A stretch of 64,000 bases of DNA from Methylobacterium bullatum (GTDB lineage: Bacteria; Pseudomonadota; Alphaproteobacteria; Rhizobiales; Beijerinckiaceae), in contig LR743504.1 of NCBI GenBank assembly GCA_902712845.1, positions 2,578,001 to 2,642,000 on the forward strand. Direction: 5' to 3'. The position numbers were made by a program, and so were the translations under genes. Positions 39,129-48,345 of the stretch are shown one piece after another; position 1 is the stretch's first letter; every line of letters starts with the position of its first letter. A model generated the notes under the pieces. The model saw only the letters and a list, made by a program, of their open reading frames with translations, was not told the origin of the DNA and ran no database searches.

Positions 39129-40412
39129 TCAGCGCTTCAGGGGACCGGCCTCGATCACGTCTTCCAGCGTGCGGAGCCCAGCGCGCGGAGCGTTGACGAG
39201 GCAGGCCATGTTGCCGGGCGGGTGCTGGTTCTTCCACATCTTGGTGTGCGCCTGGGGGATCTTGTCCCACGGAAACACCTCGCTCATGCACGGGTCGATG
39301 CGCTGGTCCAGAACGAACTGGTTGGCGGCCGAGGCCTGCTTCAGGTGAGCGAAGTGCGAACCCTGAATGCGCTTCTGGCGCATCCAGACGTAGCGGGCGT
39401 CGAAGGTGATGTTGAAGCCGGTGGTGCCGGCGCAGAACACGACCATGCCGCCGCGCTTCACCACCAGCGCCGAGACCGGGAAGGTCGCCTCGCCGGGATG
39501 CTCGAAGACGATGTCGACGTCGTTGCCCTTGCCGGTGATGTCCCAGATCGCCTTGCCGAACTTACGGGCTTCCTTGGTCCAGGCGTGGAATTCCGGCGAG
39601 TTCACCTTCGGCAGCTGCCCCCAGCAATCGAAGTCCTTGCGGTTGATGACGCCCTTGGCACCGAGGCTCATCACGTAGTCGCGCTTCGACTCGTCCGAGA
39701 TCACCGCGATGGCGTTCGCACCAGACGCCGCGCAGAGCTGGACGCCGAACACGCCCAGACCGCCCGAGGCGCCCCAGATCAGCACGTTCTGCCCCGGCTT
39801 CACCGTGTGGGGTGCATGGCCGAACAGCATGCGATACGCCGTGGCGAGGGTCAGCGTGTAGCAGGCACCTTCCTCCCAGGTGAGGTGCTGCGGCCGCTTC
39901 ATCAGCTGGCGCGACTGCACCCGGCAGAACTGCGCGAACGAGCCGTCCGGGGTCTCGTATCCCCAGATCCGCTGCGAGGGCGAGAACATCGGGTCGCCGC
40001 CGTTGCACTCCTCGTCGTCGCCGTCGTCGCGGTTACAATGAACGATGACCTCGTCGCCGACCTTCCAGCGCTTCACCTTGGCGCCCACGGCCCAGACGAT
40101 GCCCGAGGCATCCGAACCGGCGATATGGTAGTCGGCCTTGTGCACGTCGAAGGGGGAGATTGGCTCGCCGAGCCCGGCCCACACGCCGTTGTAGTTGATG
40201 CCGGCGGCCATGACGTAGACCAGCACTTCGTCGTCGCCGATCTCCCAGGTCGGCACCACCTCGACCTGCATCGATTCCTCCGGCGGTCCGTGACGCTCGC
40301 GCCGGATCGCCCAGGCATACATCTTCGCCGGAACATGGCCGAGGGGCGGGATCTCGCCCAACTCGTAGAGGTCCTTGCCCTCGCTCGTATTCAAGGCCGC
40401 ACTCGCCGACAT
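39129..40412 (-). CDS. ccr: Crotonyl-CoA carboxylase/reductase
   Basis: 427 residues from the ATG at 40412, preceded by GGGAGAG. A zinc-free medium-chain dehydrogenase that reductively carboxylates crotonyl-CoA with NADPH and CO2 to ethylmalonyl-CoA, the signature enzyme of the ethylmalonyl-CoA pathway. Family sequence: GINYNGVWAGLGEPISPFDV, the nucleotide loop WGASGGLGVFGVQL and the C-terminal MWKNQHPPGNMACLVNAPR. It lies divergent from the mutase that acts two steps later. Confidence 0.97.
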   Translation of the reverse strand: MSASAALNTSEGKDLYELGEIPPLGHVPAKMYAWAIRRERHGPPEESMQVEVVPTWEIGDDEVLVYVMAAGINYNGVWAGLGEPISPFDVHKADYHIAGSDASGIVWAVGAKVKRWKVGDEVIVHCNRDDGDDEECNGGDPMFSPSQRIWGYETPDGSFAQFCRVQSRQLMKRPQHLTWEEGACYTLTLATAYRMLFGHAPHTVKPGQNVLIWGASGGLGVFGVQLCAASGANAIAVISDESKRDYVMSLGAKGVINRKDFDCWGQLPKVNSPEFHAWTKEARKFGKAIWDITGKGNDVDIVFEHPGEATFPVSALVVKRGGMVVFCAGTTGFNITFDARYVWMRQKRIQGSHFAHLKQASAANQFVLDQRIDPCMSEVFPWDKIPQAHTKMWKNQHPPGNMACLVNAPRAGLRTLEDVIEAGPLKR

Positions 40413-40472
40413 CTTGGCTCTCCCGGTTATTCTTCTGAGCGACCCTATATCGACGAACCTGAACTGCTCCAA

Positions 40473-40806
40473 GGCCCCCTAAATGGCCATGACCCGTCAC
40501 CACGCTTCCGCACCGGAGACGCCGGCCCGGTCGATTTGTGTATTCAAAATATTGTTGCTTTAACGGACTGGCAAATTCGGCATATTCTGCATCGAAATCA
40601 ATATTTTACAGCAGCCTTGCGTCTACCGTGTCGTGCGGCGTCTTTTAATTCGCTTGACCCTGGCGTCTAGAATTTTTCGAAACATTCTGAGCCAAGAGCC
40701 GAGAAGTCGGACCATAGGCCAGATGACGGACGCCCGAGGCTTGGATAGGGTGCCGCACAATAAGCGCGAGATGGCGCGGCCGTTGGAATCGAGTGGAGTC
40801 AGTGGA
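40473..40806. promoter_or_regulatory. Divergent ccr/ecm control region with AT-rich inverted repeat
   Basis: The two start codons are 394 bases apart. AAAATATTG (40546-40554) and CAATATTTT (40599-40607) are exact reverse complements with centres 53 bases apart, about five helical turns, inside an AT-rich patch (about 40535-40610). This fits a looped or paired regulator site serving both genes. The regulator cannot be named from the sequence. Confidence 0.5.
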
Positions 40807-42867
40807 ATGAGCGCGAGTGCGACCGTCGCCGAGGTCAAGCGCGACAAGCCCTGGATCATCAGGACCTATGCCGGCCATTCCAACGCCAAGGAATCGAACG
40901 CCCTCTACCGGGGCAACCTCGCCAAGGGTCAGACCGGCCTATCGGTGGCCTTCGATCTGCCGACCCAGACCGGCTACGATCCCGACCACGAACTGGCGCG
41001 CGGCGAGGTCGGCAAGGTCGGCGTGTCGATCGCGCATCTCGGCGACATGCGGGCGTTGTTCGACCAGATCCCGCTCTCGCAGATGAACACCTCGATGACG
41101 ATCAACGCCACGGCACCGTGGCTGCTGTCGCTCTATCTCGCGGTGGCCGAGGAGCAGGGCGTGCCCTTCGCCGGCCTCCAGGGCACCACGCAGAACGATA
41201 TCATCAAAGAGTATCTCTCGCGCGGCACCTATGTGTTCCCGCCCGCGCCGTCGCTTCGCCTGACCAAGGACGTGATCCTGTTCACGACCAAGGAAGTGCC
41301 GAAGTGGAACCCGATGAACGTGTGTTCCTACCACCTGCAGGAGGCCGGAGCGACGCCGGTGCAGGAGCTCTCCTACGCGCTGGCCATCGCCATCGCGGTG
41401 CTCGACACGGTGCGCGACGACCCCGATTTCGACGAGGCGAGCTTCGCGGACGTATTCAGCCGCATCTCGTTCTTCGTGAATGCCGGCATGCGGTTCGTCA
41501 CCGAGATCTGCAAGATGCGGGCGTTCTCGGAACTCTGGGACGAGATCGCCCAGGAGCGCTACGGCATCACCGACCCGAAGAAGCGCATTTTTCGCTATGG
41601 CGTCCAGGTCAACAGCCTCGGACTGACGGAACAGCAACCTGAAAACAACGTCCACCGCATCCTCATCGAGATGCTGGCCGTCACCCTGTCGAAACGCGCC
41701 CGCGCCCGTGCCGTGCAGTTGCCGGCCTGGAACGAGGCTCTGGGCCTGCCGCGCCCCTGGGACCAGCAATGGTCCATGCGCATGCAGCAGATCCTCGCCT
41801 TCGAGACCGACCTCCTCGAATACGACGACATCTTCGACGGCTCGAAGGTCATCGACGCCAAGGTCGAATCCCTCAAGGAGGAGACCCGCGCGGCACTCAA
41901 GGAGATCGGCGGCATCGGCGGCGCGGTGGCGGCGGTCGAGACCGGGGCGTTGAAGCGCGCCCTCGTGGAATCCAACGCCAAGCGCATCTCGGCCATCGAG
42001 GCGGGCGATCAGGTCGTCGTCGGCGTCAACAAGTTCCAGGCCGGCGAGCCCTCGCCGCTCACGGCCGGGGAGGGCGCCATCTTCACGGTCTCCGAGACGG
42101 TGGAGATGGAAGCCGAGCAGCGCATCCGCGACTGGCGAGCCAAGCGCGACGGCAAGGCCGTGGAGAAAGCCCTCGACGAACTCGAAGCCGCCGCGCGCTC
42201 GGGCGCCAACATCATGCCGGTCTCGATCGCGGCGGCAAAAGCCGGCGTCACCACCGGCGAATGGGGCACGCGCCTGCGCCAGGTCTTCGGCGAATACCGC
42301 GCCCCCACCGGCGTCAGCCTCGAGACGATCTCCTCGGGTGCGGCCGAGGACGCCAAGCTCCTCATCGCCGATCTCGGCGAGCGCCTGGGCGAGACCCCGA
42401 AGCTCGTCGTCGGCAAGCCCGGTCTCGACGGCCATTCGAACGGCGCCGAGCAGATCGCGCTCCGTGCCCGCGACGTCGGGTTCGACGTGACCTATGACGG
42501 CATCCGCCAGACCCCGGCCGAGATCGTGGCGAAAGCCAAGGAGACCGGCGCCCACGTGGTCGGCCTGTCGATCCTGTCCGGCAGCCACGTCCCCCTGGTG
42601 CGCGACGTGAAGGCGAAGATGCGGGAGGCGGGCCTCGACCACGTCCCCCTCGTGGTCGGCGGCATCATCTCGCCGGAGGACGAACTCGTGCTCAAGAACA
42701 TGGGCGTCACGGCAGTCTACACGCCGAAGGACTACATCCTGGACACGATCATGATCGGTATCGCCAAGGTGGTGGGCCGCGCCCTCGACAAGCGCGCCGC
42801 CGAGAAGGCGGATGCCGCCGCCGGAATCGGCGGCTCCTCCGTCAGGGGGGGTGAGACGGTATTCTAG
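40807..42867 (+). CDS. ecm: Ethylmalonyl-CoA mutase (MeaA), B12-dependent
   Basis: 686 residues from the ATG at 40807 (SASATVAEVKRDKPWIIRTY). The N-terminal barrel domain binds the acyl-CoA (SVAFDLPTQTGYDPD and NTSMTINATAPWLL). The C-terminal B12 domain carries Asp541 and His543 of the D-x-H-x-x-G motif in GLDGHSNGAEQI. It converts ethylmalonyl-CoA to methylsuccinyl-CoA. In methylobacteria it has been called MeaA. An in-frame upstream extension of 58 codons looks non-coding. Confidence 0.96.
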   Translation: MSASATVAEVKRDKPWIIRTYAGHSNAKESNALYRGNLAKGQTGLSVAFDLPTQTGYDPDHELARGEVGKVGVSIAHLGDMRALFDQIPLSQMNTSMTINATAPWLLSLYLAVAEEQGVPFAGLQGTTQNDIIKEYLSRGTYVFPPAPSLRLTKDVILFTTKEVPKWNPMNVCSYHLQEAGATPVQELSYALAIAIAVLDTVRDDPDFDEASFADVFSRISFFVNAGMRFVTEICKMRAFSELWDEIAQERYGITDPKKRIFRYGVQVNSLGLTEQQPENNVHRILIEMLAVTLSKRARARAVQLPAWNEALGLPRPWDQQWSMRMQQILAFETDLLEYDDIFDGSKVIDAKVESLKEETRAALKEIGGIGGAVAAVETGALKRALVESNAKRISAIEAGDQVVVGVNKFQAGEPSPLTAGEGAIFTVSETVEMEAEQRIRDWRAKRDGKAVEKALDELEAAARSGANIMPVSIAAAKAGVTTGEWGTRLRQVFGEYRAPTGVSLETISSGAAEDAKLLIADLGERLGETPKLVVGKPGLDGHSNGAEQIALRARDVGFDVTYDGIRQTPAEIVAKAKETGAHVVGLSILSGSHVPLVRDVKAKMREAGLDHVPLVVGGIISPEDELVLKNMGVTAVYTPKDYILDTIMIGIAKVVGRALDKRAAEKADAAAGIGGSSVRGGETVF

Positions 42868-42877
42868 CGCCGCATAT

Positions 42878-42926
42878 CCCTCTCCGATTCGGGGGAGGGC
42901 GCCTGCGAAGCGGGTGGGGGAGAGGT
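42878..42926. repeat. CTCTCC/GGAGAG extragenic palindrome
   Basis: CCTCTCC (42879-42885) pairs with GGAGAGG (42919-42925), enclosing a smaller pair around GCCTGCGAAGCGGGT. Starts 11 bases after the ecm stop. It resembles repeated extragenic elements common in methylobacterial genomes, but copy number cannot be seen here. Confidence 0.5.
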
Positions 42927-43018
42927 GCCGGTCCTGAGCACAGGGCACTTCTCTCCCGATGTGAGGCGAAGTACGGCGTCCGCACGACCCGTCGAGACCA
43001 GCGGAACCTCACACGACA

Positions 43019-44029
43019 ATGCCCATCGCGCCGCTCGTCGCCGTACCGCTGGCCGCCGGCCTCAGCGCGGTCCTGATCGTTCTTCTGAAACCACTCCTAC
43101 AGCGATACGCCCTCGCGCGGCCGATCGCTCGGTCGAGCCATAGCGTTCCGACGCCCCAGGGTGCGGGCATCGCCATCGTTCTCGCGATCCTTGCCGCCTG
43201 CGGGCTCCTTGCGTCGCTGACACCACCAATGCCGGACGCGATGGAAGCGCTGGTCCTGGCTCACGCGACCCTGATCCTCGCCGTGGTCGGCGCCGTGGAC
43301 GACATCCGGCCGCTGCCGGCCTCCCTCCGGCTCGGTCTCCAGACGCTCGTCGTGGCAGCTCTCGTCCTATCCGTGGATGGCCCGCTGCTTCCGGATGTCC
43401 CACTCGCCGCCGAACGGGCTTTCGCGGTCCTGGCCGGCGTGTGGTTCGTAAATCTCACGAACTTCATGGACGGGCTCGACTGGATGACGGTCTCGGCCAT
43501 GGTGCCGGTCACCGGCGCGCTCATGCTCCTCGGGCTCGTCGGCGCTCTGCCGCCGCTGCCGACCCTCGTGGCCGCATCCCTCCTCGGTGCGCTGATCGGA
43601 TTCGCGCCGTTCAATCGCCCGGTGGCCCGCCTGTTCCTGGGCGATGTCGGCTCCCTTCCCATCGGCCTCCTCGTCGCGTGGCTTCTGTATCGGTTGAGCC
43701 TGCAGGGCGGGCTGGCGGCCGCCATCCTGCTTCCGCTCTACTACCTGGCCGATGCCACGCTGACGCTGCTGCGCCGTGCCGCCGAGGGCGAGCCCGTCTG
43801 GCAAGCGCATCGCAGCCATTTCTACCAGCGCGCCACCACGAACGGCTTCTCGGTGATGGAGGTCGTCACCCGGGTCTTCCTGCTGGACCTCGCCCTGGCG
43901 GCCCTCGCGGGGGCGACCTTGCTTTGGCCGTCCCCGCCCGTCACGCTCATTGCGATGGGCGCGGGCACGGCCCTCGTCGCCCTCGTACTGCGGCAGTTCT
44001 CGACGATGCGAAGAGGAAATGCCCCTTGA
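43019..44029 (+). CDS. Polyprenyl-phosphate sugar-1-phosphate transferase (WecA/WbpL-like)
   Basis: 336 residues with about ten membrane helices. Family motifs: NFMDGLDWMT (normally NFMDGIDG), FLGDVGSLPIGLL and HRSHFYQR (the HxH site). It moves an N-acetylhexosamine-1-phosphate to undecaprenyl phosphate at the inner membrane, beginning O-antigen or capsule units. The next gene overlaps its stop, and a capD-type gene is nearby, so the three form a surface-polysaccharide group. Confidence 0.9.
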   Translation: MPIAPLVAVPLAAGLSAVLIVLLKPLLQRYALARPIARSSHSVPTPQGAGIAIVLAILAACGLLASLTPPMPDAMEALVLAHATLILAVVGAVDDIRPLPASLRLGLQTLVVAALVLSVDGPLLPDVPLAAERAFAVLAGVWFVNLTNFMDGLDWMTVSAMVPVTGALMLLGLVGALPPLPTLVAASLLGALIGFAPFNRPVARLFLGDVGSLPIGLLVAWLLYRLSLQGGLAAAILLPLYYLADATLTLLRRAAEGEPVWQAHRSHFYQRATTNGFSVMEVVTRVFLLDLALAALAGATLLWPSPPVTLIAMGAGTALVALVLRQFSTMRRGNAP

Positions 44030-44955
44030 GCGGAAACGTCATCGCGCTCACCGGTGCCACCGGCTTCATCGGCCGCCACCTGCTGCGCTCGCTGTCCGAC
44101 CAGGGCTACCGGGTCCGGGTACTGCTGCGACGACCGGTCGAGTTGCCGCCCGGTGCCAGCGGGGCCGTGGTGGGCGATTTGAGCCGCCCCATGAACATGG
44201 CGGCGGCGTTGTCCGGCGTCGACGCCATCGTTCATTCCGCCGGCCTCGCCCATGCCATGTCCGGCACGCCGGAGGACGATTACCGCTCCTCGAACATCGA
44301 GGCGACGCGACGTCTCGCCGAAGCCGCGGCCAAGGCGCGGGTGGGGCGCTTCGTGTTTCTCTCCTCGATCAGGGCACAGACCGGAATCAGCGCGGCGGGC
44401 ACCATCACTGAACATGATCGGCCCCATCCCACGGATGCCTATGGCCGCTCGAAACTCGCCGCCGAGGAAGCCTTGGCCGAGATCGGGATCGACTGGGTCG
44501 CTCTGCGTCCGGTCCTCGTCTACGGCGCGGGGGTGAAGGGCAACATGGCAGCACTCATGCGGCTCGCACGCACGCCCTATCCGCTGCCGTTCGCGAACCT
44601 GACTGGGCGCCGCTCGCTGATTTCGGTGGAGAACCTGTCGGCCGCCATCGTCACGGTTTTGCGCCACCAAGGGCCACTCGGCCGTCCCCTGGTGGCCGCC
44701 GAACCCGATGCGCTCAGATTGCCCGAAATGATCGCAGCGTTGAGGGCGGGCCTGGGCCGGCGAGCCGGCCTCATTCCCTGTCCGTTGAGCCTATTCGGCC
44801 TTGCCTGCCGGGCGACGGGTCGCCGGGAGGTGTTCGAGCGCCTGTCGGGCGATCTCGTGGCACGTTCCGAGGGGCTTTCGGCGCTGGGTTGGTCACCGGC
44901 GCTGACATCCTCCGAAGGGCTCGCGGCCCTATCCCGCAGCGATACGGGGGCTTAG
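44026..44955 (+). CDS. NAD-dependent epimerase/dehydratase (SDR)
   Basis: 309 residues starting at a TTG (44026) that overlaps the previous stop; AGAGGAAA lies upstream. Rossmann loop GATGFIGRHLLRSL and active-site Y-x3-K in DAYGRSKLAAEEAL. It is likely a nucleotide-sugar 4-epimerase or reductase of the WbpV type, paired with the WecA/WbpL-like transferase. The exact substrate is inferred from the neighbourhood. Its stop shares bases with that of the convergent gene. Confidence 0.88.
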   Translation: MSGNVIALTGATGFIGRHLLRSLSDQGYRVRVLLRRPVELPPGASGAVVGDLSRPMNMAAALSGVDAIVHSAGLAHAMSGTPEDDYRSSNIEATRRLAEAAAKARVGRFVFLSSIRAQTGISAAGTITEHDRPHPTDAYGRSKLAAEEALAEIGIDWVALRPVLVYGAGVKGNMAALMRLARTPYPLPFANLTGRRSLISVENLSAAIVTVLRHQGPLGRPLVAAEPDALRLPEMIAALRAGLGRRAGLIPCPLSLFGLACRATGRREVFERLSGDLVARSEGLSALGWSPALTSSEGLAALSRSDTGA

Positions 44956-46919
44956 GCCGGCACGGTCAGCGAGGCCGGCTTCGGCTCGGGGACGCATTTC
45001 GGCCGGTTGCGATAATCCGGAATGGCGGCCTCGAACACGAGGTCGGCGGCGGCCCTGTCATGGGTCTCCACCGCCCGCTTCAGTGCCGCGATCCAGCCTT
45101 CCAACACGGACCTGTCGGCGAAGACGGGTTTGGCCGCCATGACGCCGTCGATCCCGTCGAGGGCGACACGCGGCTCCTCGCGGGCGAACAGGATCTCGTT
45201 CAGGCGCTCTCCCGGCCGCGATCCGGTGAAGACCACCTCAATATCCTCGCCGGGCTCGAACCCGGCGAGCCGGATCATGCGCTCGGCGAGATCGAGAATG
45301 CGCACGGGCTGGCCCATCTTCAGCACGTAGACCGCCGCGCGCTGGTCGGATCCGTAGGGGATCAGGGAGAGGCAGCGTCCCTCGCGGTCCCCATGGGAGG
45401 CGGCGGTGAGAACGAGGTCGGCGGCCTCGCGCACGGTCATGAAGTAGCGCACCATCTCCGCATCGGTGACGGTGACCGGCCCCCCCCGCGCGATCTGCGC
45501 CTTGAACACCGGGACCACCGACCCCACGGAACCCAGCACGTTGCCGAACCGCACCGCGATCAAACGAGTCGGCTTCTCCTGCGGCGCGGCGGCCTGCTCG
45601 GCATCGAGAGCCTGAGCCACCATCTCCGCCAGACGCTTGGTGACGCCGAGCTGGGAGACTGGCTCGATGGCCTTGTCGGTGGAGATCATCACCATGGCGC
45701 GGGCGCGGGCGGCGACCGTCGCATCCGCCACGTTGATGGAACCCAGGACGTTGGTCTTGATGCCCTCGGGCCAGTCCCGCTCCAGATACGGCACCTGCTT
45801 GAGGGCAGCGGCGTGGAACACGTAATCCGGCCGGAAGTGGGCGAAGACGCCGTGCAGACGCTCCCGGTCGCGGATGTCGCACAGGGCGCCGGTCACGTCC
45901 GCCGCCGCGATGGCGGGCTGGCTCAGGATGCCGTGGAGGGCCGGCTCGGAATTTTCCACGACCAGGACCGACGCCGCGCCGAAAGCGACGGCCCGGGCGA
46001 CAATCTCCGAACCGATCGAGCCGCCGCCGCCGGTGACGATGACGCGCGTTCCCTTGAGGAAGCGCTCCAGGCGCGGCCGGTCGATGGACACGGTGGGCCG
46101 AAGGAGCAGGTCCTCGATCTCCAGGGGCGCCAGTTCGGCATCGCGCATCCCCTCGCCGAGACTGGTGACCCGCGAGAGCGGGACGCCGAGACGCCGGGCG
46201 CGGGCGATCAGGTCGTCGGGGCCGGCCTCGGGCGTCAGGGCGTTGGGCACGGCGACGAGGCGGCGCACGGGAGTTCCCTCGGCCGCGAGGTTCGCGACCA
46301 CGCGTTCGAGGTCCGAAAATCCACCCAGCACGGGAACGCCGCGCATGTTCTGCCCGGTCTCGTTGATGCGCGGCGACAGGATACCCTTGGGGGAGAGGTG
46401 TCGGACCGACCCCGCTTCGATGGCCCGCAGGAGAAGCTCGATATCCCTGCCGCGTCCCAGCAGCAGCGTCGGGGTCGTGGCGCTGCGAGCCTGGCTCTGC
46501 CGCGAGCGAGAATATTTCAGGTAGCGGAAGGCGAGCCGGGTGCCGCCCAGCAGGAATATCTGCAGCACCCAATACAGGGCGATGGCGATCTTCCCGAAGA
46601 AGTAGAACCCGTACATGCTCGCGGAAACGAGCACATAATCGACCACGAGAAGGGTCAGGGCAAGCACGCTCGCCGCCCGTACGATCCCGGCAAGATCGGG
46701 GAGCGAAGCGAAGCGCCACTTTGTTCGGTAGAGCTTGAACCAACCGTAGATCAACGCCGCATAGATGACGAAGGGCGGCAGGAGTATCGTGAGCGCATGC
46801 AGGCGCTCGGCAAGCAACTCACCGTTGAAACGAAAGACGAAGGTGAGTGTCACGGCCAGGACGGTCGCCACGCAATCGTGGACCACCATCACTGCCGTTT
46901 TGTAGATACGCTGCTGCAT
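44952..46919 (-). CDS. Nucleoside-diphosphate sugar 4,6-dehydratase (CapD/WbpM)
   Basis: 655 residues from the ATG at 46919, with GGAG five bases upstream; an in-frame TTG at 46967 is possible. An N-terminal membrane domain of about four helices precedes a CoA-binding-like fold and the SDR domain (VTGGGGSIGSEIVARAVAFG and the segment FHAAALKQVPYLE). It makes UDP-4-keto-6-deoxy sugars for surface polysaccharide. The catalytic segment is STDKAIEPVSQLGVTKRLAE. Convergent with the epimerase gene. Confidence 0.92.
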   Translation of the reverse strand: MQQRIYKTAVMVVHDCVATVLAVTLTFVFRFNGELLAERLHALTILLPPFVIYAALIYGWFKLYRTKWRFASLPDLAGIVRAASVLALTLLVVDYVLVSASMYGFYFFGKIAIALYWVLQIFLLGGTRLAFRYLKYSRSRQSQARSATTPTLLLGRGRDIELLLRAIEAGSVRHLSPKGILSPRINETGQNMRGVPVLGGFSDLERVVANLAAEGTPVRRLVAVPNALTPEAGPDDLIARARRLGVPLSRVTSLGEGMRDAELAPLEIEDLLLRPTVSIDRPRLERFLKGTRVIVTGGGGSIGSEIVARAVAFGAASVLVVENSEPALHGILSQPAIAAADVTGALCDIRDRERLHGVFAHFRPDYVFHAAALKQVPYLERDWPEGIKTNVLGSINVADATVAARARAMVMISTDKAIEPVSQLGVTKRLAEMVAQALDAEQAAAPQEKPTRLIAVRFGNVLGSVGSVVPVFKAQIARGGPVTVTDAEMVRYFMTVREAADLVLTAASHGDREGRCLSLIPYGSDQRAAVYVLKMGQPVRILDLAERMIRLAGFEPGEDIEVVFTGSRPGERLNEILFAREEPRVALDGIDGVMAAKPVFADRSVLEGWIAALKRAVETHDRAAADLVFEAAIPDYRNRPKCVPEPKPASLTVPA

Positions 46920-46994
46920 GGGCTCCGGGCCGGGCGCGGTATCGGCGACGGGATGCCCCTCTGTCAACGCATCCGCGAACCGCGAGGCAGCCCA

Positions 46995-47843
46995 TCACGT
47001 GAGTGACTGCACCGCACGCCTGACCGCATCGTCGGTTTCGTCGAGGTCCGGCGCGTCGATATGCCGGTACCTTGCCTGGATGAGGCCGAACACGCCGAAA
47101 GCGAGATGCCCCGCCGCAACGATGCCCAGGAGGGCCGCACCATAGGGTTGAGACCGCAATGCGGAGAAGGCGCCTGCGAGGCCCTTCACCTCCGAGGAGG
47201 CTTGGTACCAAGCAGCGACGATGACGAAGCCGCCGATGATGAGGAACGCGATCCCGCGAGCGCCATAACCGAACTGGCCGAGCGGCTTGACCCATCGGCA
47301 ATGGGCTTCGTCGAGGGCGAGCCGATCCGTGACCTCGCCCTTCCAAGCCTTCGCCAGAAAGGCTATCCCGCCGCCGATGATTCCGAGGCCGATCACGCCG
47401 ACGAGCCAGGGACCGAACGGCTTGGCCAGGAGCCAGGCGGTCCAGTCCTGCAATCCGTCGCCGCCACCCGCGCTTCGGCCCAGGCCGAGGGCGAGGCTCG
47501 CCGCTGTGATGCCGAGGCCGGCCGCGACGATGCCACTGCCGAAATGGGCCAGTCGAACGACGATCCCCTTCGCCGAAGTCCCGTGGCGGTCGGCGTCGGT
47601 GACGGATTCGACGAAGCGCCAGGTCGCAAAGCCGAACAGACCCAAAGCGATGAGGCCGACGAGGATCACCCCGAACGGGCCGAGGAAGACCCAGCGGATT
47701 GCGCTCTCGCTGTCGCCCGCGCGACCGCCTCGGCCCAGTGCTGCGAGGAGCGCCAGTCCGCCGACGATGCAGTAGACGATGCCTCGCGCACCGAACCCCA
47801 TGCGCGCGAAACGCTCGATGGTATTGCGGCCCAGTCGCTTCAC
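46995..47843 (-). CDS. DUF1206 membrane protein
   Basis: 282 residues, starting at GTG with GAAGG upstream. Three repeats of a two-helix unit can be seen, each beginning with a motif like RMGFGARGIVYCIVGGLALL, FGYGARGIAFLIIGGFVIVA or VRLAHFGSGIVAAGLGITAA. The DUF1206 role is unknown. It has six membrane helices. It is not obviously tied to the polysaccharide genes. Confidence 0.88.
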   Translation of the reverse strand: MKRLGRNTIERFARMGFGARGIVYCIVGGLALLAALGRGGRAGDSESAIRWVFLGPFGVILVGLIALGLFGFATWRFVESVTDADRHGTSAKGIVVRLAHFGSGIVAAGLGITAASLALGLGRSAGGGDGLQDWTAWLLAKPFGPWLVGVIGLGIIGGGIAFLAKAWKGEVTDRLALDEAHCRWVKPLGQFGYGARGIAFLIIGGFVIVAAWYQASSEVKGLAGAFSALRSQPYGAALLGIVAAGHLAFGVFGLIQARYRHIDAPDLDETDDAVRRAVQSLT

Positions 47844-47968
47844 AAGGTGACCTTCACGATGGTGTGCGTCGGAGACGGCCGGATGTGCCGTGTCCTCCCC
47901 AACGCCGATCGGGCTCGGACCGCTCCGGCATGGTCCTCACTTCTTTGCCGGCGCGAGACCCGCTCTTC

Positions 47969-48310
47969 CTACTCGTTCGACCGCGTCGTCTTGCCGGCGA
48001 GGGCCACATAGAATCCGAGGCCGTCTCCGGCCGGAAGGGTCTGGAGCCTGTCGACGATCCCCTTGCGCTTCGCGTCGAGCAACAGCCGCCCAACGGGCTG
48101 GAACAGGGTCTCTCCCCCACCTTCCGGCGGAGGATCGAAGCGGATCGCCACAGTCTTGCCTTTGCCGAAGCGACTGCGCTCCAGCATGTCATTCAAGGAT
48201 GCTTCGGCCGTCGGACGGTTCGTCCCGCGCAGGTCGAGAACGGATTCCGCGTCGGTGACTCCCAGAGAACCGCGCAGCTTGTCGGCGTAGAAATCTTCAA
48301 AATGGGGCAA
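47969..48310 (-). CDS. Hypothetical protein
   Basis: 113 residues from a TTG (PHFEDFYADKLRGSLGVTDA). No signal peptide or membrane segment. Soluble, mixed alpha/beta composition; no family recognised. The frame is on the same strand as its neighbours and starts 35 bases upstream of nothing else on that strand. Moderate confidence that it is real. Confidence 0.6.
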   Translation of the reverse strand: MPHFEDFYADKLRGSLGVTDAESVLDLRGTNRPTAEASLNDMLERSRFGKGKTVAIRFDPPPEGGGETLFQPVGRLLLDAKRKGIVDRLQTLPAGDGLGFYVALAGKTTRSNE

Positions 48311-48345
48311 GGGCGGGACCTGACGCGGCGAGGGCGATGGGAGGC

